NCBI GenBank assembly: GCA_001013295.1
Contig: LAZY01000033.1
Coordinates: forward strand, 124,001-188,000
DNA: 64,000 nt
Direction of reading: 5' to 3'
Source of the DNA: Chryseobacterium indologenes
GTDB taxonomy: Bacteria > Bacteroidota > Bacteroidia > Flavobacteriales > Weeksellaceae
Part shown: positions 25,474 through 35,224 of the stretch, one piece after another
How positions within the stretch are numbered: position 1 is the stretch's first letter
How the letters are laid out: the number at the start of each line of letters is the position of its first letter
Translations under genes and position numbers: made by a program
The notes under the pieces: model-generated
What the model saw: the letters and a program-made list of their open reading frames with translations, nothing else
Told to the model about the DNA's origin: nothing
Database searches by the model: none

Positions 25474-26382
25474 TTAAAGCTTGATTTCGGCTATTTTATT
25501 CAGAATTTTATACAGTAGAGCAGGCAAGTTGTTTTGAATTGCCATATCAAGTCTTTTTCTTCGGAATGGGTATAAATGATACGCTGCAATATATTCTTCA
25601 TCCATTTTTTTTCCTGAAAGAAAATATCGATGGGTATACCCGTTGATTCTGTCTTTTATAATCCCTTCTTTATCATACATCATTTGCAGTAAAGTTGTTT
25701 CCAACTGAATTTTTTCTGCCTTAAGTTTTGAAATATTTTCAGGATGCATTCGGTAATAGGCCAGCTTTTGAGGAATATAAGCGATAAGATATTTTTCGCT
25801 AATCTTAAGCCATCGGAAATAATCTTCTACTATAAATTTTGAATCGTATTTGCCGGTTTCTTTTATGACCTCTGTTTTTAGTAATACCGTTAAAGCTGCA
25901 ATCCTGTTTCCTTTGATGAGTTCTTTTCTGAAAACATGCGGATCTATATTTCCTAATGAATCATAATCTGCAATATCTTTTATTATTGTACTGTTGTCAT
26001 CTACCGTATGAGTGTGGCTGAAGACCATCCCGTATTGCTCATCTAGGCTTTCAAGTAAAGAAACTGATTTTTCAATGGCTTCTGGATGCAGAAAGTCATC
26101 GGCAGCAATGATTTTGATATATTTTCCCTGGGCATTGGAGATACATTCATTAAGCATTGTTGCCAAACCTGTATTGACGGAATGAAAGTTTTTTTCTGCA
26201 GGATAACTATTGTCTTTTAGCCATTGTTCGAAGACCTCAACCGAATTGTCAGGGGAAGCGTCATCACCTACGATCAATTGGATATTACCGTAAGTCTGGT
26301 TTTTGATGCTATCCAGATTTTCCCGGATGTATTGGGAGTGGTTATAAGATACAACGATGACCGTTACTAATGGCTGTTCCAT
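25474..26382 (-). CDS. Family 2 glycosyltransferase
   Basis: A 302-residue GT-A enzyme opening VTVIVVSYNHSQYIREN. It has VGDDASPDNSV near residue 38 and YIKIIAADDFLHPEAI near residue 90, where the metal motif reads ADD. The acceptor half includes FIVEDYFRWLKIS with the ED motif. Its ATG directly abuts the stop codon of the upstream aminotransferase gene, so it belongs to the same transcript as the amino-sugar genes and may transfer the resulting amino sugar. Confidence 0.9.
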   Translation of the reverse strand: MEQPLVTVIVVSYNHSQYIRENLDSIKNQTYGNIQLIVGDDASPDNSVEVFEQWLKDNSYPAEKNFHSVNTGLATMLNECISNAQGKYIKIIAADDFLHPEAIEKSVSLLESLDEQYGMVFSHTHTVDDNSTIIKDIADYDSLGNIDPHVFRKELIKGNRIAALTVLLKTEVIKETGKYDSKFIVEDYFRWLKISEKYLIAYIPQKLAYYRMHPENISKLKAEKIQLETTLLQMMYDKEGIIKDRINGYTHRYFLSGKKMDEEYIAAYHLYPFRRKRLDMAIQNNLPALLYKILNKIAEIKL

Positions 26383-27483
26383 TTAGAACTCATTTATAAT
26401 TTTGATAATCTTCTGAATTTCTTCCTCTTCCAAAACAGACGAAATTGGCAAACTCAGTACTTCTTCATGCATTTTTTCGGTAACGGGAAAAGACAGATGA
26501 TTGTATTCTTTGTAGGCTTCCTGCTTATGAGGCGGAATAGGGTAATGAATAATAGTTTGCACGCCCTTTTCTGTAAGATAAGCCTGAAGAGCGTCTCTGT
26601 TTTCTGTTCTGATTACGAATACGTGCCATACATGCTCCTTTTCGTCAGCCGGATTTTCAGGAAGTACTATTTTGGGATTGGTTATACCGGAAATAAATTT
26701 CTTGGCAACCTCACGGCGAGCTTCATTTTCGTGATTGATGTACTTTAACTTGACGTCTAAAACGGAAGCTTGTATCTCATCTATCCTGGAGTTCAGCCCC
26801 TTGTAGATATTTACATATTTTTGATTGGAACCATAATTCCCTAATGCCCGGATCGTCTCAAATAGCTCTTTGTCATTGGTTGTCACTGCTCCGGCATCTC
26901 CCAAAGCGCCCAGATTTTTACCCGGGTAAAAACTAAAACCTGCAGCATCTCCTAAATTTCCTGACTTAGTGCCTTGCCACTCTGCCCCAATTGCCTGAGC
27001 GTTGTCTTCTACAATTTTTAAATGATATTTTTGAGCAATATTTTTAAGGGCTTCAGAAAAAACAATTCTGCCCTGAAGATGTACAATCAGGATTGCTTTT
27101 GTTTTTGGAGTGATCTTTTCTTCAATTTTTGTAATATCAATATTATATGTATTAATGTCCGGTTCTACAAAAACGGGAATTAAGCCATTATCAGATAAAG
27201 CAAGAACTGAGGCGATATAAGTATTTGCAGGAACAATCACCTCGTCTCCGGGTTCCATTACTCCTAGCTCTATATATGCACGGAAAATAAGACGAAGAGC
27301 ATCCAATCCATTAGCTACCCCAAGAGAATACCGTGAGCCTATATATTCTGCTAAATTCTTCTCAAAAGCTTTGGTTTTTTCACCAAGAAGATACCATCCT
27401 GAACGGAAGGTCTGTAATAGTGCGTCTTCTATTTCCTGCTGATAGTTGAGGTTTATTTTTTGTAAGTCGAGGAATTTTATCAT
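26383..27483 (-). CDS. fdtB: DegT/DnrJ/EryC1 aminotransferase, FdtB-like
   Basis: A 366-residue PLP-dependent sugar aminotransferase. It starts [12 protein letters not shown], the typical N-terminus of the family, so the ATG at 27483 is used rather than a start 14 codons upstream that runs into the previous gene. Visible motifs are [21 protein letters not shown] (Asp pairs with the PLP ring) and [18 protein letters not shown], in which Lys forms the Schiff base. With the adjacent 3,4-ketoisomerase and N-acetyltransferase it should install the 3-amino group on dTDP-3-oxo-6-deoxyhexose. FdtB (galacto) versus QdtB (gluco) cannot be separated by eye. Confidence 0.88.
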   Translation of the reverse strand: MIKFLDLQKINLNYQQEIEDALLQTFRSGWYLLGEKTKAFEKNLAEYIGSRYSLGVANGLDALRLIFRAYIELGVMEPGDEVIVPANTYIASVLALSDNGLIPVFVEPDINTYNIDITKIEEKITPKTKAILIVHLQGRIVFSEALKNIAQKYHLKIVEDNAQAIGAEWQGTKSGNLGDAAGFSFYPGKNLGALGDAGAVTTNDKELFETIRALGNYGSNQKYVNIYKGLNSRIDEIQASVLDVKLKYINHENEARREVAKKFISGITNPKIVLPENPADEKEHVWHVFVIRTENRDALQAYLTEKGVQTIIHYPIPPHKQEAYKEYNHLSFPVTEKMHEEVLSLPISSVLEEEEIQKIIKIINEF

Positions 27484-27938
27484 TATTGTTTTTTCTTTAA
27501 AAATTTTGCAGGATTTCCCACCCATATTTCATGATCAGGAATATCTTTGGTAACAACGCTTCCTGCACCGATTAATGCATTTTCACCTATTGTGATTCCT
27601 GCTAAAATGGTAGCATTGGCACCAATAGAAGCTCCTTTTTTTACCAGTGTTTTTACCAGTTTAAAATCTTTATTTTTAGATTTTGGGAAAAGATCATTGG
27701 TAAAGGTTACATTAGGTCCAATGAATACGTCATCCTCCAGATGAACGCCATCCCAGACCTGTACACCGGGCTTTATGGTAACATTATTCCCGATGATAAC
27801 ATCGTTTTCTATAAATACCTGACAATTAATATTACATCCATTGCCAATTTTGGCACCCTTCAAAATGACACAGAACTGCCATACATAAGTTCCTTCTCCG
27901 ATATTCTGAGACTGTACGTCAGCTAAGGGATGTATCAT
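27483..27938 (-). CDS. fdtC: Sugar N-acetyltransferase, FdtC-like
   Basis: A 151-residue hexapeptide-repeat acetyltransferase ([23 protein letters not shown] and [28 protein letters not shown]). It matches in length and pattern the enzymes that acetylate the 3-amino group of dTDP-3-amino-3,6-dideoxyhexoses, such as FdtC and QdtC. It sits between the ketoisomerase and the aminotransferase genes and overlaps both (4 bases and 1 base), strong evidence for a shared pathway. An alternative is a WlbB-like UDP-sugar acetyltransferase, but the neighbours favour dTDP sugars. Confidence 0.85.
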   Translation of the reverse strand: MIHPLADVQSQNIGEGTYVWQFCVILKGAKIGNGCNINCQVFIENDVIIGNNVTIKPGVQVWDGVHLEDDVFIGPNVTFTNDLFPKSKNKDFKLVKTLVKKGASIGANATILAGITIGENALIGAGSVVTKDIPDHEIWVGNPAKFLKKKQ

Positions 27939-28339
27939 TTTCTGTAATTTTTAAAGTCTTCGAAATCTCTGAAATAATCATGCTCGTCATAAAGTTCAGA
28001 AGCGAGACATAGAAGCACTGCATTGTGGCTGAACTTTATATCTCTCCATATGAGTTCAGGAATAAAAAGACCTTTAGAAGGGGAATCCAGAATAAATGTA
28101 TTTTCATTGCCTTCAAGATCAAGAGTATTGAACTCTATGGTTCCGGAAACAGCAAATATAACCTGTTGTAATTTCTTATGAGCATGCCCTCCACGAATCA
28201 CATCCTGTGGTGTAAAATAGGTCCAGTATACTCTATTGATTGCAAAAGGAACATTTTTCTGGGCTTCAGCCACGGTAATATATCCTAATTCCGGAGATCC
28301 GATCTTTAAAAAATCTATAATATAGGGAGTCATAATCAT
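27935..28339 (-). CDS. fdtA: dTDP-4-oxo-6-deoxyglucose 3,4-ketoisomerase (FdtA/WxcM-like cupin)
   Basis: A 134-residue cupin of the WxcM-like/FdtA family. It includes the [15 protein letters not shown] segment, the [21 protein letters not shown] core with the catalytic His pair, and [15 protein letters not shown]. The enzyme moves the keto group of the RmlB product from C4 to C3, which commits it to 3-amino sugars. Residues that set galacto versus gluco stereochemistry (FdtA versus QdtA) were not assigned. Two ATGs occur two codons apart; the first is listed. Confidence 0.9.
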   Translation of the reverse strand: MIMTPYIIDFLKIGSPELGYITVAEAQKNVPFAINRVYWTYFTPQDVIRGGHAHKKLQQVIFAVSGTIEFNTLDLEGNENTFILDSPSKGLFIPELIWRDIKFSHNAVLLCLASELYDEHDYFRDFEDFKNYRK

Positions 28340-28351
28340 TCAATTTATATA

Positions 28352-29329
28352 TTAGGATTCATTCTTAGTCCCTTCAATTCCGTAAGAATTTTGTACTTTT
28401 TTTCCATCCTCATCCAGAGAATAGAGCAATTCTTTTTTACCGTCTTTGATGACACTTACTTCAAAAGGGACTATATTGACTACATCAATATAGTCGGGAA
28501 GTTCGAGATGAAGTGTATATCCCTGAATAAACTTTTCATTCAGTTCATCCACACTGATATTGATGGTTGGGTTAAATGTTTCTACAGAAACCCGGTTTAA
28601 AGTTGTTCCCACCAGTTTTGTTTTTAGTGGGCTCAGCCCATTCCTGAAAAGCTTATGCCTTAATGCATGTCGAAACACATTCTCTTCCAGAGTAATGGGA
28701 TTGTGGTAGGGTATTTTTTCTAAAACCTTCAGCAGATGCTTTGTATTATAGATAGTTCCGTCAACAGAGAATGGATACGACCAGTGAGTGATCTTCTTAT
28801 CTGCATAATAGTCCCACTGGTAAAGGTTGTTCTTTTTCTGAATATAATCAGGGAAACCTTCTATATTATCACCTACATACATTCTGTATGATGTATTTTC
28901 GGGATCTTTTTTGAATTCAGAGAGGATCTCTTCATCCAGAAATACATCATTGTAGAAGACACCGTCATCTGTATTGAACATGATAAGCTCGTGTTCTGTA
29001 TTTCGGAGCAATCCTTGAAGAAGTCCTTTGAAGTTATCTCCTTTTTTGTTTTTTAAATTTTTTTCCAGGAAAAATTTTAGATTTTTTCTGCTGGTGAGTG
29101 TTTTAAAAAAAGAGGTATCAAACCATATTTCTTTTCTTTCTACAAAACTGATCTTAGGATAATCTTTATATTTCTCAATTAATTTTTTGTAGCCTAAATG
29201 ATGATTTCCAGTGGTGTGGTATAAGATAACAGTTTCATAATCATCTATTTTGATTTTCTTTAAAATAGTACTCAGCAGATAATCTACCTGCATGGCACGG
29301 TTGTAAGAAAAGATAATATTTAAAAGCAT
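28352..29329 (-). CDS. Putative GT-A fold glycosyltransferase of unrecognised family
   Basis: A 325-residue protein that opens LLNIIFSYNRAMQVDYLLSTI, as GT-A glycosyltransferases do, and has MFNTDDGVFYNDVFLDEE near residues 117-133 where a DxD-like metal motif would sit. The rest does not fit the GT2 proteins next to it, and I cannot name the family. Residues 65-105 are unusually rich in Lys and Phe. It lies between the ABC exporter and the amino-sugar genes on one transcript, so a role in chain assembly is likely. Confidence 0.7.
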   Translation of the reverse strand: MLLNIIFSYNRAMQVDYLLSTILKKIKIDDYETVILYHTTGNHHLGYKKLIEKYKDYPKISFVERKEIWFDTSFFKTLTSRKNLKFFLEKNLKNKKGDNFKGLLQGLLRNTEHELIMFNTDDGVFYNDVFLDEEILSEFKKDPENTSYRMYVGDNIEGFPDYIQKKNNLYQWDYYADKKITHWSYPFSVDGTIYNTKHLLKVLEKIPYHNPITLEENVFRHALRHKLFRNGLSPLKTKLVGTTLNRVSVETFNPTINISVDELNEKFIQGYTLHLELPDYIDVVNIVPFEVSVIKDGKKELLYSLDEDGKKVQNSYGIEGTKNES

Positions 29330-29362
29330 TATTAATTATTTTGATTGATGAGTACTGAAAAG

Positions 29363-30613
29363 TTATAACTTTTTGATTTCTGAAACAATAGCTGGTGAAA
29401 TTACCCCCGGTGATTTTTTGATGTCACCAAATTGATTTCTTGTTCCGTTGATCTCAAAACCAAAAGACTGGGTCCTGAATGCAATTTCAGAACGGTTGAT
29501 CCCCCAGAACATGTCAAAATAATAAGAATCCTCATTCAATATATTAGAAGGTATATCAAGGCTAATAGAATAGGTTCCACGCTCTCCGCTTTCACTGATC
29601 ATAAAACCATTACTCATGACAATGACTTCATGAGAGTTTTTAAGATAGAAAGAAAGATCTACAGCGGCATTTTGGATATTGCTTGTAAAATCTACCGTTA
29701 TTCTGACTCCTGAATTAATATTCAGTACATTCCCATGAATAGGCGTTGCAGAATAAGACTGAACCTTGATTCTTTCATTACCTACTTCAAAATCATTTTT
29801 CAAAGCTTCATAATGGGAAATGTAAGAATTCTTACGTTGGTATTCAATGATACATTTATCTTTATCACCCTGCATTTCTACAGATCCTTTATCTAATAAA
29901 ATAGCGCTGTTGCAAAGCTCATTAATAGCGGCCATATTGTGGCTCACAAAAAGAACTGTTCTTCCCTGTCCTTTTGTAACATCACCCATTTTTCCAAGGC
30001 ATTTCTTCTGAAACTCAGAGTCTCCTACGGCAAGTACTTCATCTACAATCAGAATTTCGGACTCCAGATGAGCCGCTACAGCGAAAGCCAGACGTACATA
30101 CATTCCGGAAGAATATCTCTTTACCGGGGTGTCAATATATCGTTCTACCCCTGAAAAGTCTACAATCTCATCAAACTTACGTTTGATTTCTTTTCTGGTC
30201 ATTCCTAATATTGCACCATTCAGGAATATATTTTCCCGACCTGTCATTTCCGGGTGAAAGCCTGTTCCTACTTCCAATAAAGAAGCAACCCTTCCGTTGG
30301 TATAGATTTTACCTGTTGTTGGTTTGGTTACTTTACTTAAAAGTTTTAGTAAGGTAGATTTTCCTGCACCGTTTCTTCCTATTATTCCTACCGCATCACC
30401 CTGCTCAATTTCAAAATTGATGTCACGAAGAGACCACACATATTCAGATTCCCCTTTAATGGTTCTGTCATTGGTTTCCCCTATTTTAAGATAAGGGTCT
30501 TCTTTTCCTCTTACTTTATGCCAGAATCTGTTGAGGTCGTGAGATAAAGTTCCTGTACCCACCTGTCCCAGGCGGTATTGTTTTGATATATTTTCTGCTT
30601 TTAAGGCCAGCAT
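29363..30613 (-). CDS. wzt: Polysaccharide ABC exporter ATP-binding protein (Wzt-like)
   Basis: A 416-residue ATPase. The nucleotide-binding domain has Walker A GRNGAGKST at residues 79-87, a signature beginning YSSGM near 167 and Walker B ILIVDE near 187, with the switch His in VSHN near 225. Beyond about residue 260 lies an extra beta-rich domain, as in Wzt proteins that recognise the glycan's terminal group before export. With the permease at 30660-31508 it should carry the lipid-linked glycan across the inner membrane. This C-terminal domain suggests that the exported chain has a non-reducing end modification, perhaps the acyl group. Confidence 0.92.
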   Translation of the reverse strand: MLALKAENISKQYRLGQVGTGTLSHDLNRFWHKVRGKEDPYLKIGETNDRTIKGESEYVWSLRDINFEIEQGDAVGIIGRNGAGKSTLLKLLSKVTKPTTGKIYTNGRVASLLEVGTGFHPEMTGRENIFLNGAILGMTRKEIKRKFDEIVDFSGVERYIDTPVKRYSSGMYVRLAFAVAAHLESEILIVDEVLAVGDSEFQKKCLGKMGDVTKGQGRTVLFVSHNMAAINELCNSAILLDKGSVEMQGDKDKCIIEYQRKNSYISHYEALKNDFEVGNERIKVQSYSATPIHGNVLNINSGVRITVDFTSNIQNAAVDLSFYLKNSHEVIVMSNGFMISESGERGTYSISLDIPSNILNEDSYYFDMFWGINRSEIAFRTQSFGFEINGTRNQFGDIKKSPGVISPAIVSEIKKL

Positions 30614-30659
30614 ATTACTAATTCGATTTTAAAATTTAATAAAAAAATACGGCTGGATA

Positions 30660-31508
30660 TTATACCGTGTCCATAAAAGTTTTTTCAACTTTATTAAAAA
30701 CAACAACCCCTATCATTAAAAGAATAAGAATAACAACAGTGCTGATTCCAAGCATTATAGGAGAAAAGTCTCCTACGCCAAGCCATGCATATTTAAAGCA
30801 TTCAAAAATACCAGTCAGAGGGTTATAGTAAGCAAGTTCTCTAAAGAATCCCCGCAGTGAAGATACCGGATATATTACCGGTGTAGCATACATATATAAA
30901 CTGATACCGAAAACAAGCAGCATACTTAAATCCTTATATTTTGTGGTGAGTGCAGAAAATATCATTCCGACTCCTAAGGCAAAAAGCGCCATCAGTACAA
31001 TAAGAAAAGGGGTAGCAAGTACCCAGATGTTTGGATGTATATCTCCTTTAGCAAGATAATAAGCCCAGGCAAGAAGAAATAAAAGAAACTGTACTCCAAA
31101 TCGCATAAGATTGGAAAGTACTATTGATATAGGGGTAACCAGTCTGGGAAAATAAACCTTCCCGAAAATACCTGCATTTCCGGAAAATGTAGTCGAAGTG
31201 GCGAGAAGACAGGTGGAAAAGTAATTCCAAAGGGTAACGCCGGCAAGATAAAAAAGAAGAGGAGGAGCATCATCTGTAGATAATTTCGCAATTCTTCCAA
31301 AAATAACAAGATATACAAAAGTTGTCAAGAGGGGGTTGATAAAAAACCATATAGGTCCTAGTATCGTCTGTTTAAAGCTGGACACAAAATCTCTTTTTAC
31401 AAACATGTAGATAAGATCCTTGTATCTCCAGACTTCTTTCAGCTTCAAGTCAAATAATGAGTGATCGGATTCAATCGTTTCAGTCCACTTCTGTTGTGGT
31501 TCATTCAT
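30660..31508 (-). CDS. wzm: Polysaccharide ABC exporter permease (Wzm/TagG-like)
   Basis: A 282-residue membrane protein of the ABC-2 export family with about six hydrophobic segments. The family motif FKQTILGPIWFFINPLL appears near residues 45-61, and YATPVIYPVSSLRG appears in the C-terminal half. It is the partner of the Wzt-like ATPase 46 bases downstream. This exporter type completes the whole chain in the cytoplasm before export, which explains the lack of a Wzy polymerase and Wzx flippase nearby. Confidence 0.93.
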   Translation of the reverse strand: MNEPQQKWTETIESDHSLFDLKLKEVWRYKDLIYMFVKRDFVSSFKQTILGPIWFFINPLLTTFVYLVIFGRIAKLSTDDAPPLLFYLAGVTLWNYFSTCLLATSTTFSGNAGIFGKVYFPRLVTPISIVLSNLMRFGVQFLLFLLAWAYYLAKGDIHPNIWVLATPFLIVLMALFALGVGMIFSALTTKYKDLSMLLVFGISLYMYATPVIYPVSSLRGFFRELAYYNPLTGIFECFKYAWLGVGDFSPIMLGISTVVILILLMIGVVVFNKVEKTFMDTV

Positions 31509-31524
31509 CTGTGTAAGTTTTTTG

Positions 31525-31552
31525 CAAATTTATAGATAATTAATTCTTACAG
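31525..31552 (-). promoter_or_regulatory. Candidate promoter for the exporter operon
   Basis: On the minus strand TAAATTTG (31532-31525) matches the -7 consensus, and CTG at 31552-31550, 17 bases upstream, nearly matches the -33 TTG. It lies 17 bases before the permease ATG. Confidence 0.45.
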
Positions 31553-31681
31553 TTTTTTTTAGTTTGTGAATTATTATTCTCATAAAACTAAAAAATTACA
31601 ACTAATATATTGATATTTGTTGGTATGAGCAAAAACTATTGGCATAAGGCCAATAGTTTGCAGAATATGTAAAGTTTATTA

Positions 31682-32545
31682 TTATTTACCGATGAGCTGT
31701 TTCAGGTATTCGCCATAACCACTTTTGCCATATTTAGTGGCAGTCTCCAGTAGTTTTTCTTCATTGATGAATTTATTTCTGAAAGCAATTTCTTCAATGC
31801 ATCCGATTTTGAAGCCTTGTCTTTTTTCAATAACGCTTACAAATTCAGAAGCATCATGAAGAGAGTCAAAAGTTCCGGTGTCCAGCCATGCAGTACCTCT
31901 GTCCAGAACGGCAACTTCAAGTTTTTCGTTTTTTAAATACACATTATTAATATCTGTGATTTCTAGCTCACCTCTTGCAGAAGGTTTGATGTTTTTTGCA
32001 ATTTCTACTACATTATTGTCGTAAAAATATAAACCAGGTACTGCATAATTTGACTTCGGATGTAAAGGCTTCTCTTCAATGGAAACAGCTTTAAGATCTT
32101 TATCAAATTCTACGACTCCATATCTTTCAGGGTCTGCTACGTGGTAGGCAAAAACAACCCCTCCGTCCGGATTGGTCTTATTTTTCAGTAATGTTCCCAT
32201 TTCGGAACCATAGAATATGTTGTCACCCAAAACAAGAGCGGCAGAATCGTCACCAATAAATTGGTCACCAAGAATGAAAGCTTGGGCCAGGCCGTCCGGG
32301 CTAGGCTGTACAACGTATTCTATATTACAGCCGATCTGCGAGCCGTCTCCTAAAAGTTTAATGAATCCCGCCTGATCATGAGGAGTTGTGATGATTAAAA
32401 TATCCTTGATGCCAGCTAAAAGAAGCGTGGAAAGTGGATAATAGATCATGGGTTTGTCGTAAACAGGCATTAGTTGTTTACTGACTGCAATGGTTAGAGG
32501 GTAAAGTCTTGTTCCGGAACCTCCGGCTAATATTATTCCTTTCAT
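31682..32545 (-). CDS. rmlA: Glucose-1-phosphate thymidylyltransferase
   Basis: A 287-residue nucleotidyltransferase with the signature [11 protein letters not shown] at residues 8-18, [11 protein letters not shown] near 83 and LGDNIFYG near 108, as in RmlA. It joins dTTP and glucose-1-phosphate to give dTDP-glucose, the first step of dTDP-deoxysugar supply. It lies 130 bases after rmlB and begins a supply chain continued by the fdtA/fdtC/fdtB genes. Confidence 0.97.
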   Translation of the reverse strand: MKGIILAGGSGTRLYPLTIAVSKQLMPVYDKPMIYYPLSTLLLAGIKDILIITTPHDQAGFIKLLGDGSQIGCNIEYVVQPSPDGLAQAFILGDQFIGDDSAALVLGDNIFYGSEMGTLLKNKTNPDGGVVFAYHVADPERYGVVEFDKDLKAVSIEEKPLHPKSNYAVPGLYFYDNNVVEIAKNIKPSARGELEITDINNVYLKNEKLEVAVLDRGTAWLDTGTFDSLHDASEFVSVIEKRQGFKIGCIEEIAFRNKFINEEKLLETATKYGKSGYGEYLKQLIGK

Positions 32546-32675
32546 GTGTTGTGCGAATTACGCCAATTTCGTTTGTGTGTTGTATTGATTTTTATTTTAT
32601 GATTTTGAACGAGTTGCAAAGAATAAATAAAACCTGAATTATACTTATTCTTCGCTTTTCTTAATAATCAGAAAT

Positions 32676-33755
32676 CTAGCTGTATTGTTTGGTGTAGTAT
32701 TCCTGGTAATTTCCTGAAGTTACATTCTCCAGCCATTCTTTATTTTCAAGATACCAGTCAATTGTTTTTCCTAATCCTTCTTCAAAAGTTACTGATGGTT
32801 TCCATCCTAAATCTTTATTAAGTTTATTGGCATCAATTGCATAACGTTTGTCGTGACCAGGTCTGTCTTTTACAAAGGTGATCAGCTTTTCAGAGTATCC
32901 TTCCGGTTTTCCTAATTTAGCATCCATTTGCTTGATCAGTTCTTTTACCAGATCAATATTCTGCCATTCGTTGAATCCTCCGATGTTGTAGGTTTCTCCG
33001 GTTTTTGCTTCATTAAAGATCTGATGAATTGCTCTCGCATGGTCGATTACGAATAACCAGTCTCTGGTGTATTTTCCATCACCGTAAATTGGTAGAGGTC
33101 TTTCGTTGATGATATTTGAGATACAAAGTGGGATCAGCTTCTCAGGGAAATGATTCGGACCGTAGTTGTTTGAGCAGTTTGATACGATGAAAGGCATTCC
33201 GTAAGTATTTCCGTAAGCTCTTACCAAATGGTCAGAGGCTGCTTTAGATGCAGAATACGGAGATTGTGGGTCATAAGGTGTTGTTTCTAAAAAGAATCCG
33301 GTTTCGCCCAAGCTACCATATACTTCATCTGTAGAAACATGATAGAATAAATTGGTTCTTTTTTCTGCCGGGAATCTGCCATGAGTATGGTCTGGGTTCA
33401 GTATCCAGAACTCTTTGCACAGATTAAGAAGATTAGCTGTTCCGTTTACGTTGGTATTGATGAATGCCATCGGATCGGTGATACTTCTGTCAACATGGCT
33501 TTCCGCGGCAAGATGGACAACAGCGTCCGGATTGTATTTTTCAAAAACCTTTCTCAGTTCTTCAGGTTTTGTAATATCTGCTTTTTCGAAAACATAATTA
33601 GGCTCATTTTCAATGTCCTTCAGGTTTTCAAGATTTCCGGCATAGGTAAGTGCATCAAGGTTGATAATGGTGCTGTCCGGATTGTTTTTTACAAATTCTC
33701 TTACAACGTGAGAGCCAATGAATCCTGCTCCGCCTGTAATAATAATATTTTTCAT
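32676..33755 (-). CDS. rmlB: dTDP-glucose 4,6-dehydratase
   Basis: A 359-residue extended SDR enzyme. The NAD motif GGAGFIGSHVV is at residues 8-18, and the catalytic segment HVSTDEVYGSLGE with Thr-Asp-Glu is followed by YSASKAASDHLV, which holds Tyr-x3-Lys. It converts dTDP-glucose to dTDP-4-oxo-6-deoxyglucose, the substrate of the FdtA-like isomerase at 27935-28339. No rmlC or rmlD follows, so rhamnose is not the obvious end product here. It lies only 4 bases from ugd. Confidence 0.97.
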   Translation of the reverse strand: MKNIIITGGAGFIGSHVVREFVKNNPDSTIINLDALTYAGNLENLKDIENEPNYVFEKADITKPEELRKVFEKYNPDAVVHLAAESHVDRSITDPMAFINTNVNGTANLLNLCKEFWILNPDHTHGRFPAEKRTNLFYHVSTDEVYGSLGETGFFLETTPYDPQSPYSASKAASDHLVRAYGNTYGMPFIVSNCSNNYGPNHFPEKLIPLCISNIINERPLPIYGDGKYTRDWLFVIDHARAIHQIFNEAKTGETYNIGGFNEWQNIDLVKELIKQMDAKLGKPEGYSEKLITFVKDRPGHDKRYAIDANKLNKDLGWKPSVTFEEGLGKTIDWYLENKEWLENVTSGNYQEYYTKQYS

Positions 33756-33759
33756 TGAT

Positions 33760-35073
33760 TTATTTTGAAATGGTCTTTCTTCCTATGCTTTTGTAATGAA
33801 ACCCGTTTTGTTCTGGGATTTCTAACGGATACATATTTCTGCCGTCAAAAATGACATTGTTTTTCATCTTTTTAGCCATCAATTCAAAATTAGGATTTTT
33901 GAACTCCGGCCATTCGGTTGAGATAAATAAGGCATCTGCATCTTCTAATGCATCATACATTGTTTTGGCATATTGGATTTTGTCACCAAGAAGCTTTTGA
34001 ACGTTGCTTTCTGCTACAGTATCATATGCAGTGATTTGTGCTCCTTTTTCTAATAACAAAGCAATATTGTCTAATGATGAAGCTTCTCTGATGTCATCTG
34101 TGTTTGCTTTAAATGCAAGTCCCCACATCGCAATCTTCTTGCCTTCGATATTTCCGCCGAAATATTTTTCAATTTCAGAAACCAGAATCACTTTCTGTGT
34201 CGTGTTGACTCTTTCGGTAGCTTCAAGGATCTGGAAGTTAAAATCTTCCTGTTTGCCGGATTTTATAAGGGCTTTTACATCTTTAGGAAAACAGCTTCCG
34301 CCATATCCGATTCCCGGAAATAAGAACCTGTGTCCGATTCTGTCATCGCTTCCCATCCCAAGTCTTACCTTGTCCACATCTGCGCCTACTTTTTCACAAT
34401 AATTGGCAATTTCATTCATGAACGTAATCTTTACAGCTAGAAATGAATTGGCGGCATATTTAGTAAGTTCAGATGATTTCTCATCCATAAAGATAATGGG
34501 AATTCCTGTATTGGTAAAAGGTTGGTAGATTTTAGACATGATGTCTTTTGCTCTTTCGGAGCTTGCTCCTACTACCACTCTTGAAGGGTTCATAGAGTCT
34601 TCAACAGCAAAACCTTCTCTTAAGAATTCAGGATTTGAAACAACATCAAAAGGGATGTCTGTTTTTGCAGATATAGTTTCTCTTACCCTGTCTGCAGTTC
34701 CTACCGGTACGGTACTTTTGTTGACAATGACTTTGTATTCAGTCATCATCTCTCCAATATTGTTAGCCACCTGAAGTACATAGGAAAGATCTGCAGATCC
34801 GTCTTCTCCCGGAGGAGTAGGTAAGGCCAGATAGATGACCTCACTTTTGTCCAGAGCTTCTTTCAGGTTGGTAGTGAAAAATAATCTTTCGGATTGAATG
34901 TTTCTCAGAAACATTTCTTCAAGGTTCGGCTCATAGATGGGAACTACGCCGTTTTTCATACCTTCTACTTTTTTTTCATCAATATCAACACAGTATACTG
35001 AATTGCCAAGTTCTGCCAGAGTAGTTCCTGTAACTAATCCTACATAACCTGTTCCTACAATCGTTATATTCAA
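33760..35073 (-). CDS. ugd: UDP-glucose 6-dehydrogenase
   Basis: A 437-residue enzyme that oxidises UDP-glucose to UDP-glucuronic acid. It has the N-terminal NAD motif GTGYVGL at residues 7-13, LPTPPGEDGSADLSYV near 84-99, and the catalytic Cys261 in GIGYGGSCFPKD. The reading frame starts with TTG at 35073; no ATG lies in frame nearby and the TTG puts the NAD motif at its usual position. It is the first gene of the minus-strand glycan operon and is divergent from rimP. It implies that the glycan contains glucuronate or a sugar derived from it. Confidence 0.94.
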   Translation of the reverse strand: MNITIVGTGYVGLVTGTTLAELGNSVYCVDIDEKKVEGMKNGVVPIYEPNLEEMFLRNIQSERLFFTTNLKEALDKSEVIYLALPTPPGEDGSADLSYVLQVANNIGEMMTEYKVIVNKSTVPVGTADRVRETISAKTDIPFDVVSNPEFLREGFAVEDSMNPSRVVVGASSERAKDIMSKIYQPFTNTGIPIIFMDEKSSELTKYAANSFLAVKITFMNEIANYCEKVGADVDKVRLGMGSDDRIGHRFLFPGIGYGGSCFPKDVKALIKSGKQEDFNFQILEATERVNTTQKVILVSEIEKYFGGNIEGKKIAMWGLAFKANTDDIREASSLDNIALLLEKGAQITAYDTVAESNVQKLLGDKIQYAKTMYDALEDADALFISTEWPEFKNPNFELMAKKMKNNVIFDGRNMYPLEIPEQNGFHYKSIGRKTISK

Positions 35074-35099
35074 AATGTTTGTTTTAAAATTCTTAAAGA

Positions 35100-35107
35100 C
35101 AAAAGTA
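35100..35107 (-). promoter_or_regulatory. Candidate -7 box for ugd-rmlB-rmlA
   Basis: TACTTTTG on the minus strand matches TAnnTTTG, 26 bases before the ugd TTG. No -33 TTG at good spacing was found. Confidence 0.4.
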
Positions 35108-35183
35108 ATAAAAATCCTGTCATGTACTCTTTTAATTTATTGTAAATGGAACGGATGCTATTTGCTTGATACTTAAGATAATT

Positions 35184-35213
35184 TTGCATTTTTAGAAAAA
35201 AAGCGTATATTTG
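35184..35213 (+). promoter_or_regulatory. Flavobacterial promoter for rimP-nusA-infB
   Basis: TTG (35184-35186), a 19-base spacer and TATATTTG (35206-35213) match the consensus exactly. The transcript should start near 35219, giving a leader of about 70 bases before rimP. Confidence 0.75.
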
Positions 35214-35224
35214 CATTGGATTTA

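Noticed and set aside
27484..27525. Upstream start for the FdtB-like aminotransferase
   Set aside because: The extra 14 residues overlap the acetyltransferase gene and are not part of the family N-terminus.
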